Of a stretch of 64,000 nucleotides of DNA, positions 1 to 12,406 are shown piece by piece; the first letter of the stretch is position 1, and the number at the start of each line of letters is the position of its first letter. The translations under genes and the position numbers were made by a program. The notes under the pieces were generated by a model. That model was not told where the DNA came from. It was given only the letters and a program-made list of their open reading frames with translations, and did not search any database. Location: NCBI GenBank assembly GCA_020631735.1, contig CM036191.1, forward strand, positions 38,175,335 through 38,239,334, given 5' to 3'. This stretch comes from Saccharum officinarum. Its lineage: Eukaryota; Streptophyta; Magnoliopsida; Poales; Poaceae.

Positions 1-3000
1 ACATAGTTAACCACTCAGTCTATCACTTGTGGATAAAAACAGGATCATCACCATCCAATGAACAGAAGTGTCAATGTGTCATACCGGTGGGGTTGTTCAA
101 AGCTTGGGGCAACATTGACCAATGAGGAACTTGATGTTGTTGCTGTACAAAATAACAAGTAGGTGACAAATAAAACTATCATGGGACACTATGGAGTGGA
201 AGTAAAATATCCCACCCTAAGAATGCTCATTTAAAATTATTAGTTGAAAAATAAGATTAATTATGTACAACAAAACCTTTTGTTAATAATATAGTTAGTG
301 TTATGTTCCATTGATGTAAATCGTGGTTTATTAGCTTTTCCATTACTTACACCGGTAGTTGGTTCGGTAGGAAGCACAGGAGTATTTCTTTGAAACAGAG
401 GCTGGTTTTGTCCTCCAAACACAGGACTTATAAAAGATCCTGAAAATGAGTAGAAAACATTACGATCTGCATCTCCTTGAATTTTTCTTTAAAGAAGAGG
501 AGGAAAAAAAGAGATTCAAGCCTTAACCATTTCCATAAGCTTGAGTTGAATTCGGATAAGATAGGTTTTGCATATTGGACATTGGGCCATTTTGTTCTTG
601 ATTACCAGTGTCGACCCAAGCTTGCACTATAAAAATGCAACTGATTAGAAATGCAAATGAAACTTACACTGGTATGTCCACATAATTACCCTCTCAGCCT
701 ATCACTTGTGGGAATAAAAACAGAATCATCACCATCCCGTGAACAGAAGTGTCATACCGGTATGGTTGTTCGCAGCTTGGGCCAACATTGACCGATGAAG
801 AACTTGATGTTGTTGCTGTACAAAATAACAAGTAGGCGATAGATCAAACTGCCATGGGGCACTATGGACTTATGGAGTTTGGAAGTGAAATAAAGCCCTG
901 GGTCCACCTTCTTAAGAATGCTCATTACAATAATTAGTTCAAAAATTGGATTAATTATGTGCATCAAAACCTTTTGTTATAATATAGTTTGGGTTGTGTG
1001 CTGTAGATGTAAACCGTGCATTATTAGCTTTTCCATTACTTACACTGGTAGCTTGTTCTGTAGAAAGCACAAAAGTATTTCTTTGAAACAGAGGCTGGTA
1101 CTGTCCTCCAAGCACAGGAGTTGTAACCGGTCCTGAAAATGAGGAGAAAACATTGCGATCTGCAACTTCTTGAATTTTTCTTAAAAGAAGATGAGGAGGG
1201 GAAAAAAGAGCTTCAAGACTTAACCGTTTCCATCAGCTTGAGTTGAATTTGGACATGATGGGCTCTGCATATTAGACATTGGGCTTTGTTCTTGATTACT
1301 ATTGTCAACCCGAGCTTGCTCTACAAAAATGTTACTGGTTAGAAATGCAACTGCAACTTGCATTCTTAGGAGGGAGGCGGGGGATTCAAAACTACAAACA
1401 CCAAACTTGTATGCCAAAGCCAGTTCTCCAAAACAATAGTGTTACTATAATCAGAACTCCTAGTAAAGTGGTAATGTGCCTAATCAAGTGGGTAACATAT
1501 ATTCCATCGAAAAGAGTACTAGATTCTGTTTTCCATCTAATTGATTTTATTTATGTTAGAAACATGTCCATTCGAACACTCAAGATAGTGAACAAAATTA
1601 TGACTAATATTTCATAGAACCATTATAATTATGCCAGCCTTGTCATATAAGTACTGATTTAGTCCTCCTCGAAATCTTTCATATAAACCCATTTGCTCCT
1701 AGCTATTTCCCATGCTACTCTCCAAGCTTGCGTACCCCTCCACTTGAGGATGGATGCTTTTCAGGCTGTTAGGCGCATCAAAGATTTGTGCCAACATAAG
1801 TGTACATTTTGTTAAATACACGAGCAGTAGCTTATACGTTCTAATATCTGAAGTTGAAAAGTATCAACAAATGAAGACTGCAAAGAAATAGTCTCAAATA
1901 CAGAACAATTGAGAATTTCTCGTTGAATCTGAGAAAGAATATGTGTACTTACTTCTGTTCCTGTCATGGCCCCGAACAAAGAAAGGATTTGATAATCCTT
2001 CTAGAACTCGCTCTTGAGTTGTCGACACAACCATTACCCCAAGCCTAAACCTCTTGTTACCGGAGTTTTCGAATATTGAAAAATCACAGTGATGTTTATC
2101 CCCATTTTCAAGGTTAAATCGGCCGTTACTCACTATCGATGTTCCTGACTCAACCACATTTGCTGTTGCTGGATTTCTTGGTTTTGCTTTCTTTATGTAG
2201 CTCCTGAAATACTTGATGGACCAATTGTGTTGGTTATTGTTTTCATTGAACTTTGAATCGATGACAACCAACTCAACAGTTGCAGAAGCAAGGGGTCCAT
2301 TTTTTACAGTTTGGCGGCTATTAGAATCAACTAGAGCTACGTGTATCTCTATGGATTTCCCCTTATCAATGTTTTCATCCATGTTAGATTTGAATACAAG
2401 TCGGTATCTTGGTTGCTGCTCTTGATTCCACTGTGATCTGCGAAAGAAGGAAAATACTATGGTAACTTTGAAGCAAATTTAATAATAGTTTCACTAATAA
2501 TGCACTCCTGGCAATGCCCTGAAAACAAAAGATATTATGATATGTAGAAAATAAACAACACCTTGGAGCCTTAGTATGAAGCTCCAATTGTTTGCGTAGA
2601 TCACTTTGACCTTCACTAAGCTTCTCCACACTTTCAGTAACCTTCTCCAGACTTTCAGTAACCTTCCCAAGACTTTCAGTAAGCTTCTCCAGATGTTTGC
2701 TGTGGCAACAACTGTGACTTTCAATAACCTTCTCCTGATTCTCAATAAACTTCTCGAGCATTTTGCGTATTTCACTAGTCATCATTTTACCCTGAGAGCA
2801 TGTTAACGGTCAGTACAAGTACTGTGGTATATTGGGGTTGGGGGGTTGGGGGGCATATAAAAAATCTACTCAGATAAATTTGTGGCGACAATGATCAAGG
2901 AATCCAAACATGATGGATTCTTTTTTCAAGTTTCACATTTAACTATGGGGTTCAAATTTCCAGTACTGCATATCGATTTGGAACACAGAAGACGGAACTT

Positions 3001-3924
3001 GAATTCAGGACATGGTCAAATTTATACCAATGAATAGTTTGACGATACTAAGTGGCAGCGCAACAACTACTACTACGAGAACTGCGGCTAGGCACGCAGC
3101 TCCAACAGGCAAATCTCTGAAATCTGAGGCAGGACAGAGGGGGCTTGGATGGCAGGTAAGCTACTAACTAGCTGTCTGGGGAGGAAGACGACGCAACCCT
3201 TGTCCAGTAGTGCAAAATCTTGTGCAGTTTGTGAGGCAGATTTTATATAGCATAGTTAATGTGCCAAATGCATACGCAACGAATATTCTGACGACACTAA
3301 TAGGATAATTGCTGCAGAGGACGCAGATCCACTCTCGATCGGGCAAATCTCTGAGATCTGAGACTAGGCGGATGGGGCTTGGAGAGAAGGCCTGCAGATC
3401 TCTCTCTGACACGTGCGCGCGAGAGGAAGGGAGAGCTGGAGTCAGAGACCCCACGAACGGCAACGTCGCAATCGCTGCTGAGTGTTAGGGCCGGCTCGTC
3501 TGCCTCCGGAATCGCCCAAGGGAGCCACACGGGTAGATAGGCCAGTGACGATGTTTGCAGCTCAAACCATCGCTCAGATGAGATCTATGGAATCAGGAAC
3601 TGCACTGCCACGTTTATCGATCGTTTTTTTGCTGAAGTCCAGTAGTGCAAAATCATGTGCAGCTTGCTGTGAGGAAGACTTTAGCATAATATGGGAAGTA
3701 TATACCTTGGTCTTATTTTTCTTGGTACTACTTCTTTGCACCTCAAAGCTTCTTCTTGGAGGTGTAGTATCCTCTACAGGCATGTCATCATCACTTGGTC
3801 CCCTGCAAGCGAGGCGAGATTTGAAACAAAGCAAATGAAGAGTTCCAATCTGCACAAGAGATTTGCGGAGGGCATACCTTGCTGGCTCACACTCCGTCCT
3901 CGATCGCTTCATCTTCCTGGCCAT
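1..3924 (-). CDS. CBP60-like protein, gene A (3' end outside window)
   Basis: Exons read from GT-AG junctions with consistent phase: 3878-3924, 3706-3802, 2562-2791, 1953-2437, 1225-1320, 1044-1132, 758-815, 528-626, 351-439, 85-142; the gene continues off the left edge. The start is the ATG at 3924 (MARKMKRSRTE...), matched by the homologous start of gene B. Order: short basic N-terminus with a K/R-rich stretch, a heptad coiled coil in exon 3 (repeats of LEKVTES), then the CBP60 core in exon 4 (RYRLVFKS, NGPLASATVELVV, FRLGVMVV, LEGLSNPFFVRGHD). After the core come Gln/Asn/Pro-rich exons in place of the usual CBP60 middle and C-terminal regions. CBP60 proteins are plant calmodulin-binding or SARD1-type nuclear transcription regulators. 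Calmodulin binding cannot be judged from this sequence. No frameshift or stop is seen. Family call firm, exact function unknown. Confidence 0.82.
85..1320 (-). repeat. Tandem duplication of a three-exon cassette in CBP60-A
   Basis: Exons 5-7 (1225-1320, 1044-1132, 758-815) and exons 8-10 (528-626, 351-439, 85-142) are near copies, introns included, with a period of about 673-694 bp. Each cassette encodes a QEQ..PMSNMQ exon, a GGQ.QPLFQRNT exon and a 58-nt exon starting QQHQVLH. Exon sizes and phases (1, 0, 1) are kept, so adding a cassette preserves the frame. Further copies may lie left of the window. Confidence 0.85.
2611..2693 (-). repeat. 21-nt tandem repeat coding for coiled-coil heptads
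   Basis: Within exon 3 of CBP60-A four 21-nt units run in tandem, encoding LEKLTES, LGKVTES, LEKVTES and VEKLSEG. Hydrophobic residues sit at heptad a/d positions, so the repeat builds a short coiled coil, a likely dimerisation segment. Confidence 0.8.
2792..3705 (-). repeat. Intron 2 of CBP60-A with partly duplicated blocks
   Basis: This 914-bp intron holds two diverged direct repeats. One block carries GGCAAATCTCTGA and lies near 3040-3160 and again near 3280-3400. A second carries CCAGTAGTGCAAAATC at about 3204 and 3639. No additional coding exon was recognised. Confidence 0.6.
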
Positions 3925-5053
3925 GGCGTTGGCGTCCCCTCCTCGCTGACCTGTGTGAGTGAGTGTGATGCGGCCGTCTCCTCTTTCTTGCAACTCCAAT
4001 GGCCGCTCAGGTAAAGAGTTTTTGATGTATGATGATCAGTTGGTAGGAGTAGGAGTTCAGTTAGAGACAATAAGCATAAGCGTAAGGAGTATTATTATAT
4101 TCTACGGTGTCTACTAAGCGTGTTTGGCTAGGATTAGCATCAGGATGAAAAGTTAGGGACTTCTTTAAACAATTGTCTGCATGCGCGTTGGGAGTCCTCG
4201 GGAGGTCCGGGAACTCCCTCGGATGTTGCAGCCCATTGCATCGTTCCGTGTGGGCATGCTCATTGGACTGCGTCTCTGCATATGCCACTGTTTCTCTACA
4301 GTTTGTCGTTGTGTCCACTGTCCAGTAGTTGTTGTTTTATCTTCTTTTTCCTTTCGCGCAAACATTGGCCAATATTTTTCTGAGACCACTCGTGGTACCG
4401 CTCCTTCGCCTGCTCCAACTTCACAACTACACCAATGCAATCAAATGAGAAGAATGGGATGAGAGCGGGGCGGGCGGAGAAACAGACAACGGGATGTGGA
4501 AGAGGATAACAACGGCAAATAGAGACAGGAAGGACTGGAACAAAATAAATATGAGAAGAAAGAAAAAAGAGAGAAGGATATGGATATTATAGACGTCTCA
4601 TCATTTCTATCTACCATGAAAAGTTGTTTTATTCAACTTTCTTCTAAACAAAAAAAAACAATTGCTTCATCGAGTATATTAACCAATGGTGAAGCTAGAG
4701 CAAATTAGGGGAGAAGTATGTCTGCCTCATGGATGTCATATAGGGTGCATACATGGTAAAATTTTAATCATAATCTATTTTTCAATTTTTTAGGGGGTGT
4801 GTTTGCACCCACTAGCTATTGAATAGCTTCAGCCCTGATAGGAGCTGGAGCCAGAACAGCTCGAGCTTCACTAAACACAACTGAGTTGGAATAATGGAGA
4901 ACTCTAATAAACAAATCCTGAGTTGAATGGAAAGTTTAGGGGCAAATCTACAATAATGGGCTTATAGCCAAGCTAATACTGATGTGGAAGAGAAAGGAGA
5001 GGAATAGATGAGAGCTCGGCTCTCATGCAAACAACAAACTGGATACAGAAGTA

Positions 5054-5250
5054 CTCCCTCTGTATCGGATTTAGAAGTCGTTTAGGACAGCGACACGGTC
5101 TCCAAAACACAACTTTGACCTCTTGTTTTATAAAAAATATTTATGGAAAAGTGATATATGTATACTTTTATGAAAGTATTTTTCAAGACAAATCTATTTA
5201 TATATTTTTTACATTTGTAAACTCAGGTTTTGCTATAATTCGATCCAGTA
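5054..5250. mobile_element. Truncated grass MITE (CTCCCTC-ended)
   Basis: Begins TACTCCCTCTGTATCGG and continues with a GTCGTTTAGGACA / GGTCTCCAAAACACAACTTTGA core of a type common in grass genomes. The matching right terminus is not seen; the sequence passes into an ATT microsatellite. Stowaway-type origin is likely but not provable here. Confidence 0.5.
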
Positions 5251-5263
5251 TTCTACAAAATTT

Positions 5264-5295
5264 GTATTATTATTATTATTATTTTTATTATTATT
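5264..5295. repeat. (ATT)n microsatellite
   Basis: Imperfect ATT run. Its second copy lies at about 21,190-21,221, immediately right of the N gap, and marks the left limit of the duplicated block. Confidence 0.9.
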
Positions 5296-5636
5296 TGCGA
5301 AACACTACAAACTTTGTATTAGATTCTTTTCTAACTGATTTGGTTTTGATGGCCTGTATCTTGCATGTAACAATGCAACAGTTTCATTTAACTGATTCGG
5401 TTTTGATGGCCAGTGTATTCTTCTAGTAGGCGTATATCGGTGTTCCAGCAGTAGTTTTTTTTTATCATTGCGAACGAACGTAGCCAAGATGCAGAGAAAA
5501 ATGTATTGGAACAGAGAATAGTCAGAGAGTCTCAGAGGCAAGGTTTGGTCAACATTTTCTGAGTTGGAATGGAAAGCTGGGAAGTCCCGTGGAGTCCCTG
5601 AGACCTCTCCATCTCAACTCCCGGCGGGGTGTGAAT

Positions 5637-5641
5637 GAAAC
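5637..5641. repeat. Target site duplication GAAAC, left (copy 1)
   Basis: Matches 17,157-17,161 exactly. The first LTR base is A here where the inner LTR has T, so the TG terminus has mutated. Confidence 0.9.
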
Positions 5642-7712
5642 AGAAGGACCGAAAACGGCGACCAGAGGGGGGTGAGTGGGAGCCTTAAAATTTCTCAGAA
5701 AACTTTTAGGCCGCTGTCCCAGAATCACCGCCGACCACAAGTGAGTTCCTGAGACTCAAATACCCAAGCCAACCGGTGACAAGAGTATCTAGGAAAAATT
5801 CCTTGGAATGACACAAAGCCAACTCAAAAGACGGAACCCGAATCGAAGCACAAACATAAGAATTACGGATGAATTAGTGAGCTCGAGAAATTCCAAACTG
5901 CACATACACAGAACCTGCTCACAGCACTAGTAAGGACGGGAACAGCAGCTCACGTACGAACAAGCCAAAAAAAACTGGGCAGGGGCTGCACTGTCGGACC
6001 AATCACAGAAGGAAGGAGATCAATGTCCCCTGAACCAAAACTCAACAAGAGCAATATTACTGCTTGGTGCACACACCTGAACCAATCGAACACAGAGCAG
6101 AACTTGGTGTTCTGGATAGCAGCGAGAGGGAGCAAACAAAAAGATCTCACAACCGTGAATACTACTCTAAGCAGAATAAAGTATACTAAAGCTTCAATGA
6201 TGAACTAATGATTACTTGAAGTAGTACTACACTGTTGTAATGAAAAAACACAGAAACATCCAGGGAATACTCACGGTCTCAACTAGCTGGGATCGATTCC
6301 TGCCGTTGAGCACTACAGGGAAGCATCAATTCACACGGTGAAATCAAGCGGCCTGCTGCCTGTACGCTGGACAGAGTACAAACCGCTGCGGAGGGTCTGC
6401 TCACCGCTCGATCTGGCAATCACGCACGCGAGCCCAGAACTGAACTCGAGCAGAGAAGAAACATGGCCAGCGACGTACCAGCCAACAGCCACGCACAGAT
6501 GCACCTGAAGCTGAGAACTGAGCAGCGGGAGTCCACCAAGGCCTGCAGCGAGCGCTGCTCAATCGAGCGTACACGGCGTCTGAGCGGACGGTGCCAGTAG
6601 CGCTGCTGCAAGGATCCACGCGCTCAAATCCACATAACGGACGAGAGATAAATGAACAGACGCAAGAACAGAGAAGGGGCGACGAGCACGAAATCGACAA
6701 AAACCAACTCAAATCTTCATGAATCGCTCCCAAACTTTGCACAGATGAAATTCAGCTTAGCACAAACCAATCCCCGAGAAATCGTCACCTGGGATTCACC
6801 CAAACTCTGGGAAATACAGATCAAACCTATGAACGAAAATGGGGAAACAAGAAGAACGAAAATCACAGCTTCAAATAGGAACCCCAGAGGGCAAAAGGAG
6901 GATTTGGGCCTCCATTCCCACTCCAAATCACAGGAAATATACCACGAAAATCTCAGATTTTTGACCTCTCCCAAGAAGAGCTAACCCTAGGTGAAAGGAG
7001 AAAATGAGAGAATGTGGAGAGAGGTGAAGATGGCTTGGGGCTGCCATCCCCTATATATCAGGGCTATTACACATTCCCCTAATTGCCCCTGAATACATAA
7101 GAGCTAAACCATCAAGCCCAAGGGCGTAGAGGTCCAACCCGGTCTTCATGTTGATCCAACGGCCACCGCGCCTCCTCACCGGTAGCTTCGCCTCGACGCG
7201 AACTCCCTGATGCCGCCACGTGTCGTCCGTTCCTCTTCGGAACCTCTGCCTAGGTTTTGAGGCCCAAACTCGTAAACCCGCCTCCGATGGTTTTGAGGCC
7301 CAAACCATCAAACCGCTCCGCGAGTAGCATACTCCATACGTGTCCCCCGCCATCCGACACGTGTCACCTCTACGGTCAACACGGTCACTCCCATGTCTTC
7401 TTGCGCTTGTCGATGTCCTAAGTGTCAGCCACCGCGGCTAGCCACCCGGCCTCCGGGTCCCTCGGTCCAAGCCTCACGTCCGTCCTTCACCCCTCCGGTC
7501 CATCGGCACGGCACGTCCTCCTTGACCTTCACCTCGCCGTCGGCTACCGCCTCCGTGCTCCACACATGTACAACACAAGCCAAGAGACATATCGCACGCA
7601 AGGCTTTCGCCAAGGTAGGGTTAGTCACCACTCAACCTACTTCGTGGATCACATTGACAATCACTCATCACAAAACGAACACACAAGGGTACTTGTCAAC
7701 CTTGTGTTCGCA
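5642..7712 (-). repeat. 3' LTR of copia copy 1
   Basis: 2071 bp. In element orientation it starts TGCGAACACAAGG and ends GGTCCTTC plus a mutated last base. A TATA-like TGATATATAG lies at 7051-7060 on the minus strand, in the position expected for the LTR promoter. Small open frames inside are not genes. Confidence 0.93.
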
Positions 7713-9243
7713 ATCTCCCCCTTGATGAGTGCATTGTCAACACCAATACACGAACAGCTTGAGCAAAAGAAAAAGAAGAAGAAGAGAAAACAAAGAGCTC
7801 AACCAAATGACCAAAAGCCAAAGAAAAGCCGAAACAGGTCATTTGAAATGAGCAAGAAACTTGGTCCCTAAAGACATGGGCAATGGCTCGACGCAACCAA
7901 GTAAAACAAAGCTAGCCCTCAAGAAGAGGCAACGAGCTCAAACACCACTAGCAAAGCTCGAAAAGCCAAAAAACTGCTAGACCCTCTAGAAGAGGCAAAG
8001 GCTCAACACATCTAGCAAAAGCAACTCAAGTGCAGCTCCCGCAAAAGCAACTCAAGTGCAGCTCCCCCTGAACAAATGCAATCTTGCAATCTCACTCAAA
8101 TGAATGCATATCTTGTGATATTGTGAGTGTGGAAACTTCTCCCCCTTGTTGACATATGCACTTATCAAGTTAGAGCCCAAGGAATGCAACTCCCCCTCAA
8201 AACATGCTATAAATGCATAAATGCACAAATGCAGAAGCTTCAAAATTATAGCAAGTAGATTGAAAAGATGCTCTAGCTGATGCTGTCATGTATATATAGC
8301 AACAAATACAAGTGCTAGCAAATGCTCAAAATGACCAAATGAGATGAAACATGGCATTTTAGCAAGTTTGATCAAGTTTGAGCAATTTAAAAGAGGGTTC
8401 ACCATCAAATGAGCACATAGCAAATATAGACAGGAGATCAACCTTGTGCTACACATGTATGCAAAGTGAACTACCCCAAACAAAGTTCACACATCATGTC
8501 ATGAGACAAACTTGTGATTTGATCAAATTTTCAATCAATTGAATTTTATCGGAGTTATGCAGCTTATCACCAAAGTTTGTCAAACAAATGTGTGCGGGAG
8601 GTTATCGATGCCATCAACACCTGACTTATGATCATGTCAAGCCTATGCCAAAAGCAATCAGAAGCTTAAGACAATGATCTCGGTATCCATTACAGAGCTC
8701 AAGTTCACCCTTAAGTGCAATAAGGAGCTGTCTTGATACTCTGACATGGGACAGCAAAGACCCATCCCGATCTTTTCATACCTTGCTTTTTTTTGTTTTA
8801 GCATAAATTCAAGTTTCTCAAGCAAGTGTGTAACTCAAGGTATGAGCCGTAGCAACTAAGCATATATATGAAGCAAAAGGGTTCTCGACACACCTACACC
8901 TGCTAGTTGCCACAAGTAGTGGTGAACATGTTTCAAGTTTCATCAAGTGTTATTCAAGTTCATAATTGAAAAAGGCATTTTTAGCTCATATCAAGAGATC
9001 AAAGCGAGCCTAAGCAAAGCACATCATGTATATCCATAACATCCCCAACAAGAGCATAGTGTCAATCTAGGTACTATAAAGATGAAGCTCAAGATGTAAT
9101 ATGATACATGATGATATGATATGCAAAAATGATACAAAAGCAAAAGCAAAAGCCAAAAAAAAACAAAAACTAATGTACAAGAACCAAAACTTCCCAAGCT
9201 AAAAAGGAAAGCAAACTCCAAGCTCTCCTCGCAAGCGAGCAAA
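7713..9243 (-). other. Untranslated spacer between pol and 3' LTR (copy 1)
   Basis: About 1.5 kb, A/T-rich, rich in GCAAA/CAAGT words. Only short unrelated frames are open, so no envelope-like gene is evident. The polypurine tract sits at its LTR-side edge (7713-7725, minus strand). Confidence 0.7.
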
Positions 9244-12200
9244 CTAGGCTTGGTCAAGGGGTTTGGTGAAGATATCTATGAGCTGGTTGTGGGTGTCAAC
9301 ATGAATAAGGTCAATGTCCCCTTTCTCATAGTGGTCTCGTAAGAAGTGAAAACGGACCTCTATGTGCTTGGTTTTGGAGTGGAGAACAGGGTTTTTGGCT
9401 ACACATGGCACTAGTGCTATCACAGAATAAAGGCACTCGCCTAAACTCTAAGCCATAGTCTCGCAAAGTAGCAACCATCCAAAGCAACTGTGAACAGCAA
9501 GCAGCAACAGCAACAAACTCAGCTTCTGTGGTGGATTGAGCTACAGTGGACTGCTTGCGAGAAGACCAAGACACAAGAGAAGACCCAAGAAACTGGCAAG
9601 TCCCAGAAGTGGACTTCCTCTCAGTACGACAACCAGCATAATCCGCATCAGAGTAACCGCAAAGAGAAAGAGAGGAGGAAGCAGAAAACCAAAGACCAAA
9701 TTCGGGTGTGAAACGAAGGTACCTCATGATCCGCTTGACGGCTTGACGATGCGATGTGCGCGGTGAAGACTGAAAGCGCGCGCACAAGCAGACCGCGAAC
9801 TGGATGTCCGGGCTCGTCGCCGTCAGGTACAACAGAGATCCGATCATGCTTCGGTACTCCTTCTGGTCCACAGCTTCTCCTTCCTTGTCCTCGTCCAGGG
9901 CCGTCGTAGTCGACATGGGCGTCGAAAGAGGCTTGGCCTCGCCCATATCAAACTTCCTCAGGAGATCCTTGGTGTACTTGCCTTGGTGCACGAATGTTCC
10001 TTCACGGGTTTGCTTGATTTGCAGCCCGAGGAAGAATGTCAACTCGCCCATCATGCTCATCTCGAATTCCCTGCTCATAGTCTCAGAAAACTTTGCAACA
10101 AGAGCGTGAGAGGAACCACCAAAAATGATATCATCCACGTAAATCTGAACCAAAAGTGTGTCAGTGCCTTGCTTGAGGAGAAACAAAGTTTTATCTACTG
10201 AACCCATCTTAAAGCCCTTAGCAAGCAAGAAGGCTTTCAAACGCTCATACCAGGCTCTCGGGGCTTGTTTCAACCCATACAAGGCTTTGTGGAGTTTGTA
10301 AACATGGTTGGGATACTTGGGATTTTCAAAGCTAGGGGGTTGTCTCACATACACCTCTTCCTCTATGTACCCGTTCAAAAAGGCGCTCTTCACATCCATT
10401 TGATACAGCTTGAACCCTTTCGAAGCTGCATAAGCTAAGAGCATCCTTATAGCCTCGATACGGGCCACAGGAGCAAAGGTTTCTTCAAAGTCTACTCCCT
10501 CTTTCTGACAAAACCCCTGAGCCACTAGCCTAGCCTTATTCCTCACCACCACTCCATTCTCACTTTGCTTGTTCTTGAAAACCCATTTTGTACCTATAGG
10601 GTGACACTCAGGTGGAGGTGGAACTAAGACCCAGACTTCATTTCTCTCAAAGTTCTGTAACTCCTCGTGCATAGCATTGACCCAGTCGGGATCAGAAAGT
10701 GCGTGTCCAACATTTTGTGGCTCGAAATTAGCGACAAAAGCAGAATGAGCGAAATGTGAGATTTCATATGACCTTGAGCATGTAACACGCTGACTGATGT
10801 CGCCGATCATGGTTTGAGGCGGGTGATGACGCTGGATGTGCCGAGGGGCTTCCCTCAAAGATGTCGCCTCCCCCTCAACAGCTACTGGGGCCTCCTCAGG
10901 TGCAGCCGACGTAGGCTGAGGAGGTGGCTCGTGCGGACCCCATGTAGTGAAAGAAGATGGATCTGGTCCGTGAGCCGAAGTAGTTGTCGTAGACTCGACT
11001 GGAACAACCGAAGAGGTCGGCTCTGCATCTCCCCAATTAGCATCTTCCTCATTCTCCTCAACGAAGATGCTCTCACCAATCTTCTGATTACCTACACTTT
11101 CAAAGACAGGAACAGAACAAGGCATGGTCTCGTCGAAAGTGACTTCACAAGTCTCTATGACTCGGTTAGTTTCAAGGTTAAGTACTCGATATGCATGAGA
11201 ATGTGAAGCATAACCAAGAAAGACACCATCCGAGGATCGAGACTCAAATTTGTCTAAATTACCTTGTTTCAGAATGAAGCACCTGCATCCAAACACTCGA
11301 AAGTGGCTCACCTTGGGTAGTCGACTGAATCGCAGCTCATAAGAAGTTTTCTTCATGAAGGCTCGAAGAAAGATGCGATTGGAAACATGACACGCGGTGT
11401 TGATCTCTTTGGCCCAATATCTCCTAGGAGTCCTATGCTCATCGAGCATCGTCCTAGCCATCTCAACAAGGGTCCGATTCTTGCGCTCAACAACACCATT
11501 TTGCTGAGGGACATAGGGAGAGGAAAACTGATGCTCAAGGCCCAAAGAAGCACAAAAGGTTTCAAAGTGAGTATTCTTGAATTTTGTGCCATTGTCACTG
11601 CGAATCGCTCTCATGGCATTCTTAGGGAACTCATTTTGCAACCGAAGAATCAAATCTCGAGCAAGTGAAAAAGCCTCATCCTTACCCTCCATGAAAAACA
11701 CCCAAGAGTAGCGAGAAAAATCGTCCACGATCACTAGAACGTACCACTTCCCACCCTCTGACCGAACCCGAGCTGCACCAACTGTGTCCATGTGAAACAG
11801 CTCGCCGGGTTTCTTGGTCATGACTTGATTCACAGGTGGGTGAGAAGCGGCAACCATCTTTCCGTGACGACAAGGGTGACACACCAAATCCTTCTCAAAT
11901 TTCAACTTGGGCAATCCTCGGATTAGATCAAGTGAGCTCAACCTAGCTAGTAAGTCAAAGCTCAAATGACCAAGTCTCCTATGCCACTTCCAAAGCTCAG
12001 AGGAGGATCCGGCCACCAAACATCGAGAAGAGCCAAAGGAGTGAGAAAAATCAGCTCGAAAGACACGGCCAAAAGGGACAATCTGGCAAACAAGATTTCC
12101 CTGAGAGTCAATAACTCGAGACAAGCCGGTCTTAAAGCGCACTTCAAAGCCATCTTGAAGAAGTTGCGAAACAGAAAGCAAATTAAAATGCAAGTTTGAA

Positions 12201-12406
12201 ACCAAAGCAACATCCTTCAAGACAAAACTCTCATTGACCCGAATGGTCCCACTAGAAAGCACTTTACCTTTGCTATTATCCCCGAATGTGATGTACTCCT
12301 TACATTGCACGGGGTCGAGGCTGGAGAACCATTTGGAACTTCCAGTCATATGGCGCGAGCATCCGGAATCAATGAGCCATGTGTTCTCCAGACCTCCGTC
12401 CTGCAT
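9244..12406 (-). pseudogene. Copia pol polyprotein (PR-IN-RT-RNH), frameshifted near its end
   Basis: Encodes an aspartic protease (DSG in [12 protein letters not shown]), a GAG-pre-integrase zinc region (HRRLGH...CHPCRHGK), an integrase core with the first D in HMDTVGAAR, the second in RSDNGT and the glutamate in [10 protein letters not shown], a reverse transcriptase with YVDD, and RNase H (YSDADYAGC...TEAEFVAV). The ATG at 12,406 overlaps the gag stop codon as TGATG. One extra T in the run near 9391-9395, compared with the second copy, shifts the frame so translation stops at 9326 instead of 9244. It would act in the cytoplasmic particle and at integration. The break could be a sequencing indel. 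Confidence 0.9.

Larger units (their letters stand above)
3925..5641. promoter_or_regulatory. Left part of the divergent CBP60-A/MCAfunc spacer
   Basis: Upstream of CBP60-A. The stretch at about 4170-4400 resembles 60,580-60,760 upstream of CBP60-B (shared GGGAGTCC, GGAGGTCCGG-like and CTCCCTCGGATGT words). The last 80 bases before 5642 (GTGGAGTCCCTGAGAC) match about 60,840-60,870. This is the ancestral intergenic spacer of a head-to-head pair, now split by the copia insertion at 5642. Bases 4470-5030 hold nothing recognisable. No clear TATA box for CBP60-A was identified. Confidence 0.55.

Noticed and set aside
6401..6742. 113-codon minus-strand frame, repeated at 15,847, 22,333 and 31,777
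   Set aside because: It lies inside all four LTR copies and overlaps the other strand's frames; conserved only because the LTR is.
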